Shown here piece after piece: positions 1-6,183 of a stretch of DNA of 34,714 bases (position 1 is its first letter; every line of letters starts with the position of its first letter). The notes under the pieces were generated by a model. That model was not told where the DNA came from. It made no database searches and saw nothing but the letters and a program-made list of their open reading frames with translations. Source of the stretch: a virus; the IMG/VR virus record IMGVR_UViG_3300017991_005537, positions 1-34,714 of that record; one strand, written 5' to 3'. The translations under genes and the position numbers were made by a program.

Positions 1-321
1 TAGAGACTTATTATAAATATGTTGTTTGTTAATTAAAATTTGAATACTGTTAATTTTATTAATAATTTCTTCTAAATTATTTGTTTCAAAATTTTTTAGT
101 AATGATTTAACTTTAAAAAGAATTATTTCGATATTGTGTACAATTTTATCATTGTAGAAAGTAAAAATTATTGTTATTAAAGAAACAATTGTTCCAATAA
201 TCGCTGAGGTCCAAGATAAATATTCAACAACGTCTTTATTTATTTTTGAAATATATTTAATATTATCAATTACAAAATTTAACATTGTACATATATAATC
301 TTTAAATATCGTTATTCTCAT
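1..321 (-). CDS. Partial small membrane protein, unknown
   Basis: The frame is open from an ATG at 321 to the window edge, so the C-terminus is missing; at least 107 codons are visible. The ATG at 321 was chosen because it has a Shine-Dalgarno-like TAGAGG about 7 nt upstream, whereas the internal ATG at 285 has none. It overlaps the end of the preceding gene by 20 nt, as expected for translational coupling in the minus-strand operon. There is one hydrophobic segment (about residues 39-58, with WTSAIIGTIVSLITIIF) followed by a charged, probably helical stretch. No family recognised. It looks like a single-pass membrane protein of the unknown lysogeny-operon cluster. Confidence 0.55.
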   Translation of the reverse strand, partial: MRITIFKDYICTMLNFVIDNIKYISKINKDVVEYLSWTSAIIGTIVSLITIIFTFYNDKIVHNIEIILFKVKSLLKNFETNNLEEIINKINSIQILINKQHIYNKSL

Positions 322-847
322 TATATACCTCTAAAATCTTCAAAATAATTTTTAATATCTCTATTGCTTTTTCATTTTCTACATTATATAGAATGGAATA
401 TGTAATTAATCCATTTGTATAAATTTTAGTTATGGATTGATATCCATCTGCATCTAAGTTAACTGTTAATCCAAAATATTTATCAATGTCTATATGCTTT
501 ATATAATCATCATTAATTTTTTTTGAGGGAACAGGAATAGGTAGTTTATAAATTTCAATGTCTGAATCTGACTTATAGATATGATTCAATATTTTTTTAA
601 ATGGAATAAAATTTTGTACTGAAGAAGTAAAAAGAAAAAAGTATTTGTTAATTTGCACAAAACTTACAATATTAATTTTTCCATACTTAAATGATTCCGC
701 CCAATGAATTTCACCAATATTATATCCAATTTCTTTTTTGTAACAAAGTGAGTAGAATTTACCGTCTTCCTCAAATGATACATTTTTTAATGCATTAATA
801 TTTTTTTCATTAATTTTTATAACAATAGAACTACTTGAAAAAAGCAC
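302..847 (-). CDS. Unknown protein of AT-rich lysogeny operon (181 aa)
   Basis: Starts at GTG 847, preceded by AAAGGTGAGGTGA at good spacing. It encodes 181 residues with no signal peptide or obvious membrane segment. The sequence alternates short hydrophobic strands with Ile/Lys/Asn-rich stretches and ends in a helix rich in Ile and Leu (about 160-175). I do not recognise a family. It lies 30 nt downstream of the 302-aa gene and overlaps the following membrane-protein gene, so it is probably cotranscribed with both. G+C is roughly a quarter by eye, clearly lower than the phage structural genes, which suggests recent acquisition. A defence or exclusion role is only a guess from position. Confidence 0.6.
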   Translation of the reverse strand: MLFSSSSIVIKINEKNINALKNVSFEEDGKFYSLCYKKEIGYNIGEIHWAESFKYGKINIVSFVQINKYFFLFTSSVQNFIPFKKILNHIYKSDSDIEIYKLPIPVPSKKINDDYIKHIDIDKYFGLTVNLDADGYQSITKIYTNGLITYSILYNVENEKAIEILKIILKILEVYNENNDI

Positions 848-877
848 GGTAAATTCACCTCACCTTTATTTTTGAAT

Positions 878-1786
878 TTATTTTATGTTAAATTTTTCGG
901 TAAAATACTTATTGATTTTATCAACAATGTCATCTTGGCTTTCAAATAAGTCATTAAGTTCGTTTTTTACAGTAGATAGGAATCTAGTAAGTAATTGTCC
1001 TGAAGTAGTAACATTCTTTAGATTTTCTGATAATAATTCTTCTGCTTCAGATATTGTGCTTGGACTTTCTAATATGTTACATATAGCATTATAAAGGTCT
1101 ATCGCAATTTTTTGAATAAGACGTTCACTTAAATCACTATCGTCAAAAGTAATTTTTAATATACTTTTAAAGTCAATTGTAAGATTAACAATAATAGCAT
1201 TGCCCTTATTGTTCAATTTAAAAAGTGAAACACTAAATTTTGTGATTTTATCTCCACGATAAATTCTTTCAATTACATCTCCGTCTTTAAACAAATTATT
1301 TCCCCCTAGTTTAGCATTTTTTACATAAGGGGCTTTTTCATTATTAAAGGTTAAAGAAATAACACTTTGAACGTTAAAACCTATTTCAAGTAATTTTTTG
1401 TAAATTAAATGTATTGCTAGCAAAGTAAGAGGTGCAAAAGAGGTATTTCTTAAACTTTTAGCTTTATTTTGAATATAAACATTTTTATAGTAAAAGTCAT
1501 CTATATTCTCTTCAATAAATGATAGTAATTTTGAAAATAACTTATTATATCCTGATTTTGATGAAATACAGAGTTTTTCTTCTAGTAAAAAGTGTAATTG
1601 AATAATACCTGAGCTTAACTCTCTCTCTCTTTCTTGAGTAAAATTATTAATATACCAGTCGGTATAACGAAATTTAACATCAACAGTTTGTTTCACATTA
1701 TCATAGATAGGTTCTTCAATTAATTCAAAATCAAAAGATTCGAATGATTTGGTTTCATTAAAAGCATTCCGTAATTCTACCGTCAA
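878..1786 (-). CDS. Unknown protein of AT-rich lysogeny operon (302 aa)
   Basis: A 302-residue soluble-looking protein whose ATG (1786) overlaps the stop of the upstream 96-aa gene in an ATGA arrangement, indicating translational coupling. The first 60 residues look like strands, the middle (about 80-140) is helical and includes LTLLAIHLIYKKLLEIGF, and the C-terminal 80 residues are predicted helical with a coiled-coil feel. No catalytic motif could be found and no family is recognised. Since it is coupled to the 96-aa protein, the two probably work as a pair. The whole group sits in the usual accessory slot downstream of the repressor and ImmA genes of Gram-positive prophages. Confidence 0.65.
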   Translation of the reverse strand: MTVELRNAFNETKSFESFDFELIEEPIYDNVKQTVDVKFRYTDWYINNFTQERERELSSGIIQLHFLLEEKLCISSKSGYNKLFSKLLSFIEENIDDFYYKNVYIQNKAKSLRNTSFAPLTLLAIHLIYKKLLEIGFNVQSVISLTFNNEKAPYVKNAKLGGNNLFKDGDVIERIYRGDKITKFSVSLFKLNNKGNAIIVNLTIDFKSILKITFDDSDLSERLIQKIAIDLYNAICNILESPSTISEAEELLSENLKNVTTSGQLLTRFLSTVKNELNDLFESQDDIVDKINKYFTEKFNIK

Positions 1787-2073
1787 ATTATTGAATCTAA
1801 TTTTGTATCTATTGTTGCAAAAAGGTATGGTTCACCATTAGAGTATCTGTCGTTTAGAATTACGACTAAATCACTTAATATAGCTTCGCCTTCTTCTGGA
1901 TTGTCATTAATGAGTTGAATGATTTGTAATAAATATTGTTGAGGTAATAAATCTTCTGTAATATCCAAGTCATGTTGAGTTGTTAAGTACTCATCGATAG
2001 CGTTTAAACGCTTTGTAGCGTTTCTTTCACGCATTTTCTGATTAAACAAACTTTGAAATTGTTCAATTTGCAT
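1783..2073 (-). CDS. Small helical unknown protein (96 aa)
   Basis: ATG at 2073 has an excellent ribosome binding site, AGGAGGGGG, about 6 nt upstream. The 96 residues look largely helical and acidic, with no membrane segment or cysteine pair. The stop overlaps the start of the 302-aa gene by 4 nt (ATGA), which argues for a stoichiometric partner, small subunit, antitoxin-like or regulatory protein. No family recognised. It begins 11 nt after the ImmA-like gene, so it appears to be in the same transcript as the repressor operon. The strong ribosome binding site suggests it is made at a higher level than its neighbours. Confidence 0.6.
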   Translation of the reverse strand: MQIEQFQSLFNQKMRERNATKRLNAIDEYLTTQHDLDITEDLLPQQYLLQIIQLINDNPEEGEAILSDLVVILNDRYSNGEPYLFATIDTKLDSII

Positions 2074-2084
2074 TTTTCCCCCTC

Positions 2085-2669
2085 CTAATTATTTATCCAT
2101 TCAATACTCCCAACTTTACCTTTAACCTTCGCAAACCCATCAACCCGACGGTTAAATATCAGCTCTAGTCGATACCGCGCAATTTCCTCCGTGACCACGA
2201 AGTAATCCGCAATATCAGAAATCACAACCATCTGTTCAGCTGCAGCAACATAAACATCTTCAAGGAATTTAGCAGGCATCAACAAATAAGCCGACATTCG
2301 TTTTGCCTGGTTCTCGGTTTTGGCTATGAAACTATGATTTATATTCAGTTGAGAAATATGGTGTGCATATATGTGACAAAATTCTTCTGCCAGCAATAAT
2401 TTCTTTTCAATAGCATCCAAACCAGGTCGAAGGTAAATAACTCCACGACGTCCTTTTTGACCTGCAATAGAAAATGCCTTTAATCCTTCATCGACATCTT
2501 CATCCAGAAAAGGCTTTTCCAATGGCATTATTTTAATGCCGTATCTCCAGCATATTTCATACATGTCGATTTCATCTGGGTACTGATAATTAAAGTGGGA
2601 GAGGACCTTATTAGCCCGATCCTCCCAGTAATCACTTGTTGTTTTAGGTAGAAGTTGTCCTAGTTGCAT
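2085..2669 (-). CDS. ImmA/IrrE-type (DUF955) metallopeptidase-like protein
   Basis: Encodes 194 residues. The start is ATG 2669; an in-frame GTG at 2678 is only 2 nt from the AAAGG ribosome binding site and is unlikely. The segment LAEEFCHIYAHH (about 94-105) aligns with the zinc motif HExxH of the ImmA/IrrE family, and ENQAKRMSAYLLMP (about 123-136) matches the downstream conserved Glu/Ala/LLMP motif. The first zinc-ligand position is Glu instead of His (E-E-F-C-H). In ICEBs1 and related phages ImmA cleaves the neighbouring repressor to trigger induction. Here the repressor gene is two genes upstream in the same operon, separated by a lipoprotein. The changed motif leaves catalysis uncertain; regulated binding without cleavage is an alternative. 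Confidence 0.8.
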   Translation of the reverse strand: MQLGQLLPKTTSDYWEDRANKVLSHFNYQYPDEIDMYEICWRYGIKIMPLEKPFLDEDVDEGLKAFSIAGQKGRRGVIYLRPGLDAIEKKLLLAEEFCHIYAHHISQLNINHSFIAKTENQAKRMSAYLLMPAKFLEDVYVAAAEQMVVISDIADYFVVTEEIARYRLELIFNRRVDGFAKVKGKVGSIEWINN

Positions 2670-2693
2670 AAAGAACACTGCCTTTAATCTTAA

Positions 2694-3266
2694 TTATTGA
2701 TATTTTTCATTAACAATAAAATATAGGTATGAAACATTTTCTTCTTCTTTCATAATTGAAACTTCATAAAATCCTTCTATACCTTCCCATCTAGTTGTAA
2801 ATTCGTTATCATAATCTGGCATTGTTTTTTCTAAACCTACTTTTTCTAATAACTCTTCTGCAAAATTAGGAACTTTTATTTCTTCTTTAGGAGTATATGT
2901 AATTCTTTGAGCAGTCCCTTCAATAAACGTTATTTCAAATTCTCCATCATGATAAGTTGACTTAATTGCTGGAACGGTTTTATCTGTTCCTGATAAACTA
3001 AACTTAGTATTTTGTTGATTTGTGGGTTCTCCTAATATTTCGTTTACCTCTTCTGAAGTTTTATTAGCTATTTCATTAACGTTAAATATTATTTGATTTT
3101 CACTTTTCGATTTGTCTGAACTAGAGTTTTCATCACTATTATTAGTAGTCACTTCATTTTCAACATTGGGCTCCTGTTTACTAGAATCATCTGAAACATT
3201 TTCTGAACCACATGCAGATAAAAGCAAAAATGTGGCACTAGTTATTAAAAATAACATTTTTTTCAT
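2694..3266 (-). CDS. Prophage lipoprotein in lysogeny module
   Basis: A 190-residue secreted lipoprotein: MKKMLFLI signal sequence, hydrophobic core and lipobox LLSAC, with the acylated Cys at about residue 19. A low-complexity Ser/Asn/Glu linker (about 22-60) follows, then a compact domain with EILGEPT and alternating strands, reminiscent of the small extracellular domains of Bacillus lipoproteins such as DUF4309 (weak resemblance). The start is ATG 3266, 9 nt after GGGAG; an in-frame ATG at 3275 abuts that site and is too close. It lies between the repressor and the ImmA-like gene, a position where temperate phages of Gram-positives often carry superinfection-exclusion lipoproteins (for example Ltp of TP-J34). 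That role is an inference from context. Confidence 0.75.
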   Translation of the reverse strand: MKKMLFLITSATFLLLSACGSENVSDDSSKQEPNVENEVTTNNSDENSSSDKSKSENQIIFNVNEIANKTSEEVNEILGEPTNQQNTKFSLSGTDKTVPAIKSTYHDGEFEITFIEGTAQRITYTPKEEIKVPNFAEELLEKVGLEKTMPDYDNEFTTRWEGIEGFYEVSIMKEEENVSYLYFIVNEKYQ

Positions 3267-3357
3267 TAGAATCATCTCCCATTAATGTCAATCAACTCTA
3301 TTAAAGTACTAATATATATTAAATCAAGAAAATAATGGATTTATTAAGTGTAACAAA

Positions 3358-3378
3358 AGACACGATTTAAACGTGTCT
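3358..3378 (-). terminator. Intrinsic terminator after the repressor gene
   Basis: Perfect 7-bp stem AGACACG/CGTGTCT with a 7-nt AT loop, beginning 3 nt past the repressor stop codon. Read on the minus strand it is followed by TTTTGTTA. It should end or attenuate repressor transcripts, so the lipoprotein and downstream genes would be read at a lower level or from another promoter. Confidence 0.7.
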
Positions 3379-3380
3379 AA

Positions 3381-3815
3381 TTAATCTTCGATGTCTCCAA
3401 ATCCTTCTTCATGATCATCGCTTTCAAGATCTTTCTTTACAAATTCCCACATCTTAATAAGTTGTTTGATCTTTTTCTCAGGAGCATTTGCAAGATCATG
3501 GAATAGAATAGGATGCTTTTTAATTTCTTGCAGAACTTTTAATTCTTCAGAGGTTAATAATAATTCAGATTGTTCATCATATTTATTATGTTCGTTACTT
3601 ACTCGGTATCTCGCTTTTTCTTCTTTTTTTTCTAAACCCAGTAAATAATCAGTTGTAACATTGTAATACGATGCTATTTTTTTTAGTGTTTCTGTGTCTG
3701 GTTCACTTCGTCCATTTTCGTAATGAGAATATCTCGCACGCGATACACCGATATACTTGGCAACTTCCTCTTGTGTCCTTTTACCCCTTAACTTTTTTAA
3801 CCTCTCACCTAACAT
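3381..3815 (-). CDS. CI-like phage repressor (XRE HTH)
   Basis: A 144-residue protein with an N-terminal HTH_3/XRE domain (about residues 4-60: [30 protein letters not shown] and the following [11 protein letters not shown]). A charged C-terminal helical part ends in an acidic tail. There is no LexA-type Ser-Lys peptidase domain, matching the short repressors paired with ImmA-type proteins. ATG 3815 has AGAGGAGA 7 nt upstream. It is divergent from the Cro-like gene at 3985 across an intergenic region holding four copies of a 15-bp palindrome. Its expected role is to maintain lysogeny by occupying those operators and shutting off the rightward early promoter. Confidence 0.9.
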   Translation of the reverse strand: MLGERLKKLRGKRTQEEVAKYIGVSRARYSHYENGRSEPDTETLKKIASYYNVTTDYLLGLEKKEEKARYRVSNEHNKYDEQSELLLTSEELKVLQEIKKHPILFHDLANAPEKKIKQLIKMWEFVKKDLESDDHEEGFGDIED

Positions 3816-3848
3816 AATTTATCTCCTCTTAAATAAATTTCTAATTAA

Positions 3849-3877
3849 ATTATAGATACAAATTGTATCTAATAAAA
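3849..3877 (-). promoter_or_regulatory. Leftward promoter of the repressor operon
   Basis: On the minus strand a perfect -10 TATAAT (3854-3849) lies 17 nt from a weak -35 TTTTAT (3877-3872). The 15-bp operator at 3855-3869 fills the spacer, so repressor or Cro binding there should block this promoter. The start site would fall about 25 nt before the repressor ATG. Confidence 0.6.
3855..3869. promoter_or_regulatory. Operator copy 1
   Basis: GATACAAATTGTATC, extended by flanking A and T into a 17-bp palindrome with one central base unpaired. It is the most symmetrical copy of the repeat and sits between the -10 and -35 of the leftward promoter. Confidence 0.8.
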
Positions 3878-3882
3878 CGAAT

Positions 3883-3897
3883 GATAAAAAATGTATC
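3883..3897. promoter_or_regulatory. Operator copy 2 (degenerate)
   Basis: GATAAAAAATGTATC, one mismatch in the left half-site compared with the consensus GATACAAAANGTATC. Its centre is 28 bp from copy 1 and 29 bp from copy 3, which allows side-by-side binding on nearly the same helix face (about 2.7 turns). Confidence 0.65.
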
Positions 3898-3906
3898 AAA
3901 AAAATA

Positions 3907-3935
3907 TTGACGATACAAAACGTATCATCTATAAT
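3907..3935 (+). promoter_or_regulatory. Rightward early promoter
   Basis: Near-consensus sigma-A promoter: -35 TTGACG (3907-3912), 17-bp spacer, -10 TATAAT (3930-3935). Operator copy 3 fills the spacer. It would drive the Cro-like gene and the whole early operon. Confidence 0.85.
3912..3926. promoter_or_regulatory. Operator copy 3
   Basis: GATACAAAACGTATC, lying between the -35 and -10 of the rightward promoter and starting at the last base of the -35. Occupancy should exclude RNA polymerase directly. Confidence 0.8.
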
Positions 3936-3949
3936 AAAAACACAAAGTT

Positions 3950-3964
3950 GATACAAAATGTATC
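3950..3964. promoter_or_regulatory. Operator copy 4
   Basis: GATACAAAATGTATC, just downstream of the expected rightward start site and 20 nt before the Cro-like gene. It is identical to copy 5 inside that gene. Confidence 0.8.
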
Positions 3965-3984
3965 ATGATGTGAGGTGATTACTT

Positions 3985-4230
3985 TTGAGAGAGCGACTAA
4001 TAAAAGAAAGACAATCAAAAGGTTATACACAAAAACAGATCGCTGAAATTCTAGGTATTTCAGAAGTTTTTGTTAGAAAAATTGAAAAAGGTTTAAGGAA
4101 TCCAGGGAGAGAAACATTGTTGAAATTTGAAATATTATTTAATATTCCTGCATCTGAGCTATTCCCAGATCTTTTTCATATATCTTTTGATACAAAATGT
4201 ATCAAGCAAAAAGTAAAAGAAGTCAGTTGA
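3985..4230 (+). CDS. Cro-like XRE regulator
   Basis: An 81-residue protein starting at TTG 3985, with GAGGTGAT 5 nt upstream. HTH_3 domain at about residues 3-58: KERQSKGYTQKQIAEILGIS, then VRKIEKGLRNPGRETLLK and FNIPASELFPDLF. It is the first gene of the rightward early operon and divergent from the repressor, the classic position of Cro. The operator repeat GATACAAAATGTATC occurs within its own coding sequence at 4189-4203, coding FDTKCIK, so the C-terminus is constrained by the DNA site. It probably represses the leftward promoter and tunes its own expression. Confidence 0.88.
   Translation: MRERLIKERQSKGYTQKQIAEILGISEVFVRKIEKGLRNPGRETLLKFEILFNIPASELFPDLFHISFDTKCIKQKVKEVS
4189..4203. promoter_or_regulatory. 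Operator copy 5 inside the Cro-like gene
   Basis: Exact copy of operator 4 (GATACAAAATGTATC), 239 bp further downstream and inside coding sequence. It could act as a roadblock or as a looping partner of the promoter-proximal array. Confidence 0.75.
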
Positions 4231-4252
4231 ACCTAGAGTTATTAGCTGAAAA

Positions 4253-4338
4253 AGGAGTTTTACACCATGAAAATAGCTATCTACTCCAAAAACTGAACTA
4301 AAGACAGAAACTCCTAAAATCGACACAACTTAAAGGAG
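4253..4338 (+). promoter_or_regulatory. Candidate leader with competing SD/anti-SD pairings
   Basis: The 116-nt gap between the Cro-like gene and the next gene holds a 9-codon open frame (ATG 4267, MKIAIYSKN) with its own SD (AAGGAG at 4252-4257). The segment AAACTCCT (4308-4315) can pair perfectly over 8 bp with AGGAGTTT (4253-4260), the leader SD. Its CTCCT can instead pair with the SD of the next gene (AGGAG, 4334-4338). ACTCC at 4283-4287 can also pair with the leader SD. The pairings are visible by eye; a regulatory role is inference. Confidence 0.35.
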
Positions 4339-4346
4339 ATGGTCGA

Positions 4347-4565
4347 ATGAGCACAACTCAACTTCATGCTTCGCATAAACATGAATCAAGGGGGAATGCG
4401 AGCATGAAGGAATATAAATTCGGCAACACGACGGTTGTCATTCACTCCAAATTGGTTCATATGAGTCCAAGTGAACGCAAACAGTGGTACCAAAAAGAAT
4501 GGGAAAAAGGAAATCCCGTTCTTAAACAAATTGCAAAAGCAGTTATAGATTGTTATCGCAAATGA
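4347..4565 (+). CDS. Small conserved-type phage protein, unknown function
   Basis: 72 residues from ATG 4347 with AAAGGAG 8 nt upstream. A second in-frame ATG at 4404 has its own SD-like AAGGGGGAA at good spacing, and the more protein-like part (EYKFGNTTVVIHSKLV, then SPSERKQWYQKEWEKGNP and IAKAVIDCYRK) begins there, so a 53-residue product from 4404 is quite possible. I recall this kind of protein from early regions of Bacillaceae prophages but know no function. It has no membrane segment or metal motif. It sits between the Cro-like gene and the Rha-type gene in the same direction. Confidence 0.65.
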   Translation: MSTTQLHASHKHESRGNASMKEYKFGNTTVVIHSKLVHMSPSERKQWYQKEWEKGNPVLKQIAKAVIDCYRK

Positions 4566-4580
4566 AAGGAGTATTTTTTA

Positions 4581-5276
4581 ATGAATCAATTAGTTTTCAT
4601 TGAAAACAACAAAGTTGTTACCGACAGTCTTACAGTCGCTGAAGTTTTTAATAAAAGACATTCAGATGTTATTCGTGATGTTGAAACACAAATTAATAAA
4701 CTGCATGAAGCAGGAGAACAAGAATTTGGAAAACGCAACTTTGCGTTATCCTCATATCAATCCGGAACAAGAGAATATAAAAAATACAATCTTACTGAAG
4801 ATGCTTTCACTCTTGTTGCGATGGCCTATACAACACCTGAAGCCATGAAGATGAAAGTGAAGTTTATTCAAGAGTTTAAGAGAATGCGAGAGCATATTGA
4901 GCAACATAAGGTAAAAGTGCTTGATGAAAGAACAGCCTTAATACAGTCTCTTAAACTAACAGTTGAAACCGCAGAAAGGACAGATCAACTTGAGAGAGCT
5001 GTTAACAAGCAAAGCCAAAAAATTTTAGAAATTGAAAACAAAGTTGAAGAACAAATCACTCTGGATCACGGTGAACAAAGACGTATTCAAAAATGTGTAG
5101 CAACAAGAGTCTATGAACTTTGTGACGATCCAGAAAGCAGACCAAAGCTCTTTAGAGAGCTTTATCGTGAAATCAAAGACAGGTTTGCTGTAGCAAGCTA
5201 TAGAGATTTAAAACGTCGTGATATGTTACAGGCTATCAACTATATCGAAAACTGGGTGCCAAGAAAGGTTTCTTAA
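4581..5276 (+). CDS. rha: Rha-type regulator with C-terminal ORF6C domain
   Basis: 231 residues. The N-terminal Rha (pRha) domain spans about 1-105: LTVAEVFNKRHSDVIRDVE, RNFALSSYQSGTREYKKYNLTEDAFTLVAMAYTTPEAMKMK. A coiled-coil linker follows (about 112-165), then an ORF6C domain (about 167-231: HGEQRRIQKCVATRVYEL to YRDLKRRDMLQAINYIENW). Proteins of this architecture act as DNA-binding antirepressor or early regulators in temperate phages of Gram-positive and enteric hosts. ATG 4581 has GAAAGGAG upstream. The position after the Cro-like gene fits an early regulatory role; the target is unknown. Confidence 0.88.
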   Translation: MNQLVFIENNKVVTDSLTVAEVFNKRHSDVIRDVETQINKLHEAGEQEFGKRNFALSSYQSGTREYKKYNLTEDAFTLVAMAYTTPEAMKMKVKFIQEFKRMREHIEQHKVKVLDERTALIQSLKLTVETAERTDQLERAVNKQSQKILEIENKVEEQITLDHGEQRRIQKCVATRVYELCDDPESRPKLFRELYREIKDRFAVASYRDLKRRDMLQAINYIENWVPRKVS

Positions 5277-5339
5277 TTAAATCATAAATTCATTCCATGT
5301 ATAGGAAAATATACCAGCGAATACAAAGGGGGAATTAAC

Positions 5340-5861
5340 TTGCAAGCTCAATTTGTAGGAGAGGCTGTTGAAAGGCTTCTTGAGGATGAAGATATTCCAG
5401 GTGTTCAGTTGGCATGGGATTTGAACATATCTGAGCAACTTGTTTCCCATTATAAGAATAATAGACGAAAAATGCAACCGGACATAGCAGAACATTCAAT
5501 AAGAAAACTAGATAATCCTTTTTACATCATGGAGATACTACATAAATTCTCGGATTATTGTTCACCACCGGTATTTCGAGGGAAGTCAGTTGAAGAACAC
5601 CGATTAGCTTTTGAGGAAGTAACTATAACAGAAGCTTACGAAGCAATCAAAACCCTTGAGGAAGTTAGTCTTGTAAAGTCACCGTCACTTGTGACAAAGG
5701 AAGAAAGGCAACGTATCAAAGATACGATTGGAGAGTTGTTAGATGTTGAAGCGTGGGCGCGAAACTTAGCAGCGATTCTTTGTTCAGAATACAAAATATC
5801 ATGGAAAGAAACATATAAAAGTAGAATACCTACTTGGAAAGCGAAAGGGTGGATGGAATGA
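5340..5861 (+). CDS. HTH-containing phage protein
   Basis: 173 residues from TTG 5340, which has AAAGGGGGAA 6 nt upstream. The first 50 residues contain a helix-turn-helix-like pattern (VQLAWDLNISEQLVSHYKNNRRKMQPDIAEHSIRK, shown in pieces: LAWDLNIS as first helices, LVSHYKNNRRK as recognition helix). The rest is helical and acidic (EEHRLAFEEVTITEAYEAI and EERQRIKDTIGELLD). It resembles small XRE-like proteins found just upstream of the yqaI-yqaJ genes in skin/PBSX-type elements. It overlaps the next gene by 4 nt (ATGA). Likely an early transcriptional regulator; target unknown. Confidence 0.7.
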   Translation: MQAQFVGEAVERLLEDEDIPGVQLAWDLNISEQLVSHYKNNRRKMQPDIAEHSIRKLDNPFYIMEILHKFSDYCSPPVFRGKSVEEHRLAFEEVTITEAYEAIKTLEEVSLVKSPSLVTKEERQRIKDTIGELLDVEAWARNLAAILCSEYKISWKETYKSRIPTWKAKGWME

Positions 5862-6091
5862 ACTCATACGAAGAGAGATATTACCGTCAAATGCTTGATG
5901 AAAATGAGTGTGTTTCAAATCTCATGCTTGAAATTAAAGGGAAGTTGCTAGATCAAGACTACGATATAGCCATTGAACGCTGTTTTGATATGATTCGATC
6001 TTTAAAACAAATGAAAAAACTCAACATGGAAAAACGTGCAGTCGATATGCTTTTCTTTGCAGCAAAGAACGCTCTCAGGGGACAGAAGTGA
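5858..6091 (+). CDS. Small early phage protein, unknown
   Basis: 77 residues from ATG 5858, which overlaps the upstream stop in an ATGA junction and has GGGTGG a few nt before it; this is preferred over the in-frame ATG at 5834 lying inside the neighbouring gene. It is a helical, charged protein (RYYRQMLDENECVSNLML, then IERCFDMIRSLKQMKK) with no recognised domain. Both junctions (ATGA upstream, TGATG downstream) show it is translated as part of a tightly coupled early cluster with the HTH gene before it and the 29-residue hydrophobic peptide after it. Confidence 0.65.
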   Translation: MNSYEERYYRQMLDENECVSNLMLEIKGKLLDQDYDIAIERCFDMIRSLKQMKKLNMEKRAVDMLFFAAKNALRGQK

Positions 6092-6180
6092 TGGATGACC
6101 TTCATCTTGTTCTAGCATATGCAGGTTTGTTGTTTATGATTTTTGGAAGTTTAATAGTTTGGAATTCATCACAAAAATAA
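6091..6180 (+). CDS. 29-residue hydrophobic peptide, possible membrane toxin-like peptide
   Basis: A short ORF whose ATG shares a base with the preceding stop codon (TGATG). The product has an acidic N-terminus (MDDLH), one hydrophobic segment (LAYAGLLFMIFGSLIVW) and a polar tail NSSQK. Size and layout are like the holin-like toxin peptides of Bacillota type I systems (TxpA/BsrE type). The coding region is followed at once by a hairpin at 6184-6212, as often seen in those loci. No antisense RNA gene could be identified. It could equally be a small membrane regulator. The family call is inference; the ORF and its coupled start are visible. Confidence 0.5.
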   Translation: MDDLHLVLAYAGLLFMIFGSLIVWNSSQK

Positions 6181-6183
6181 GAA

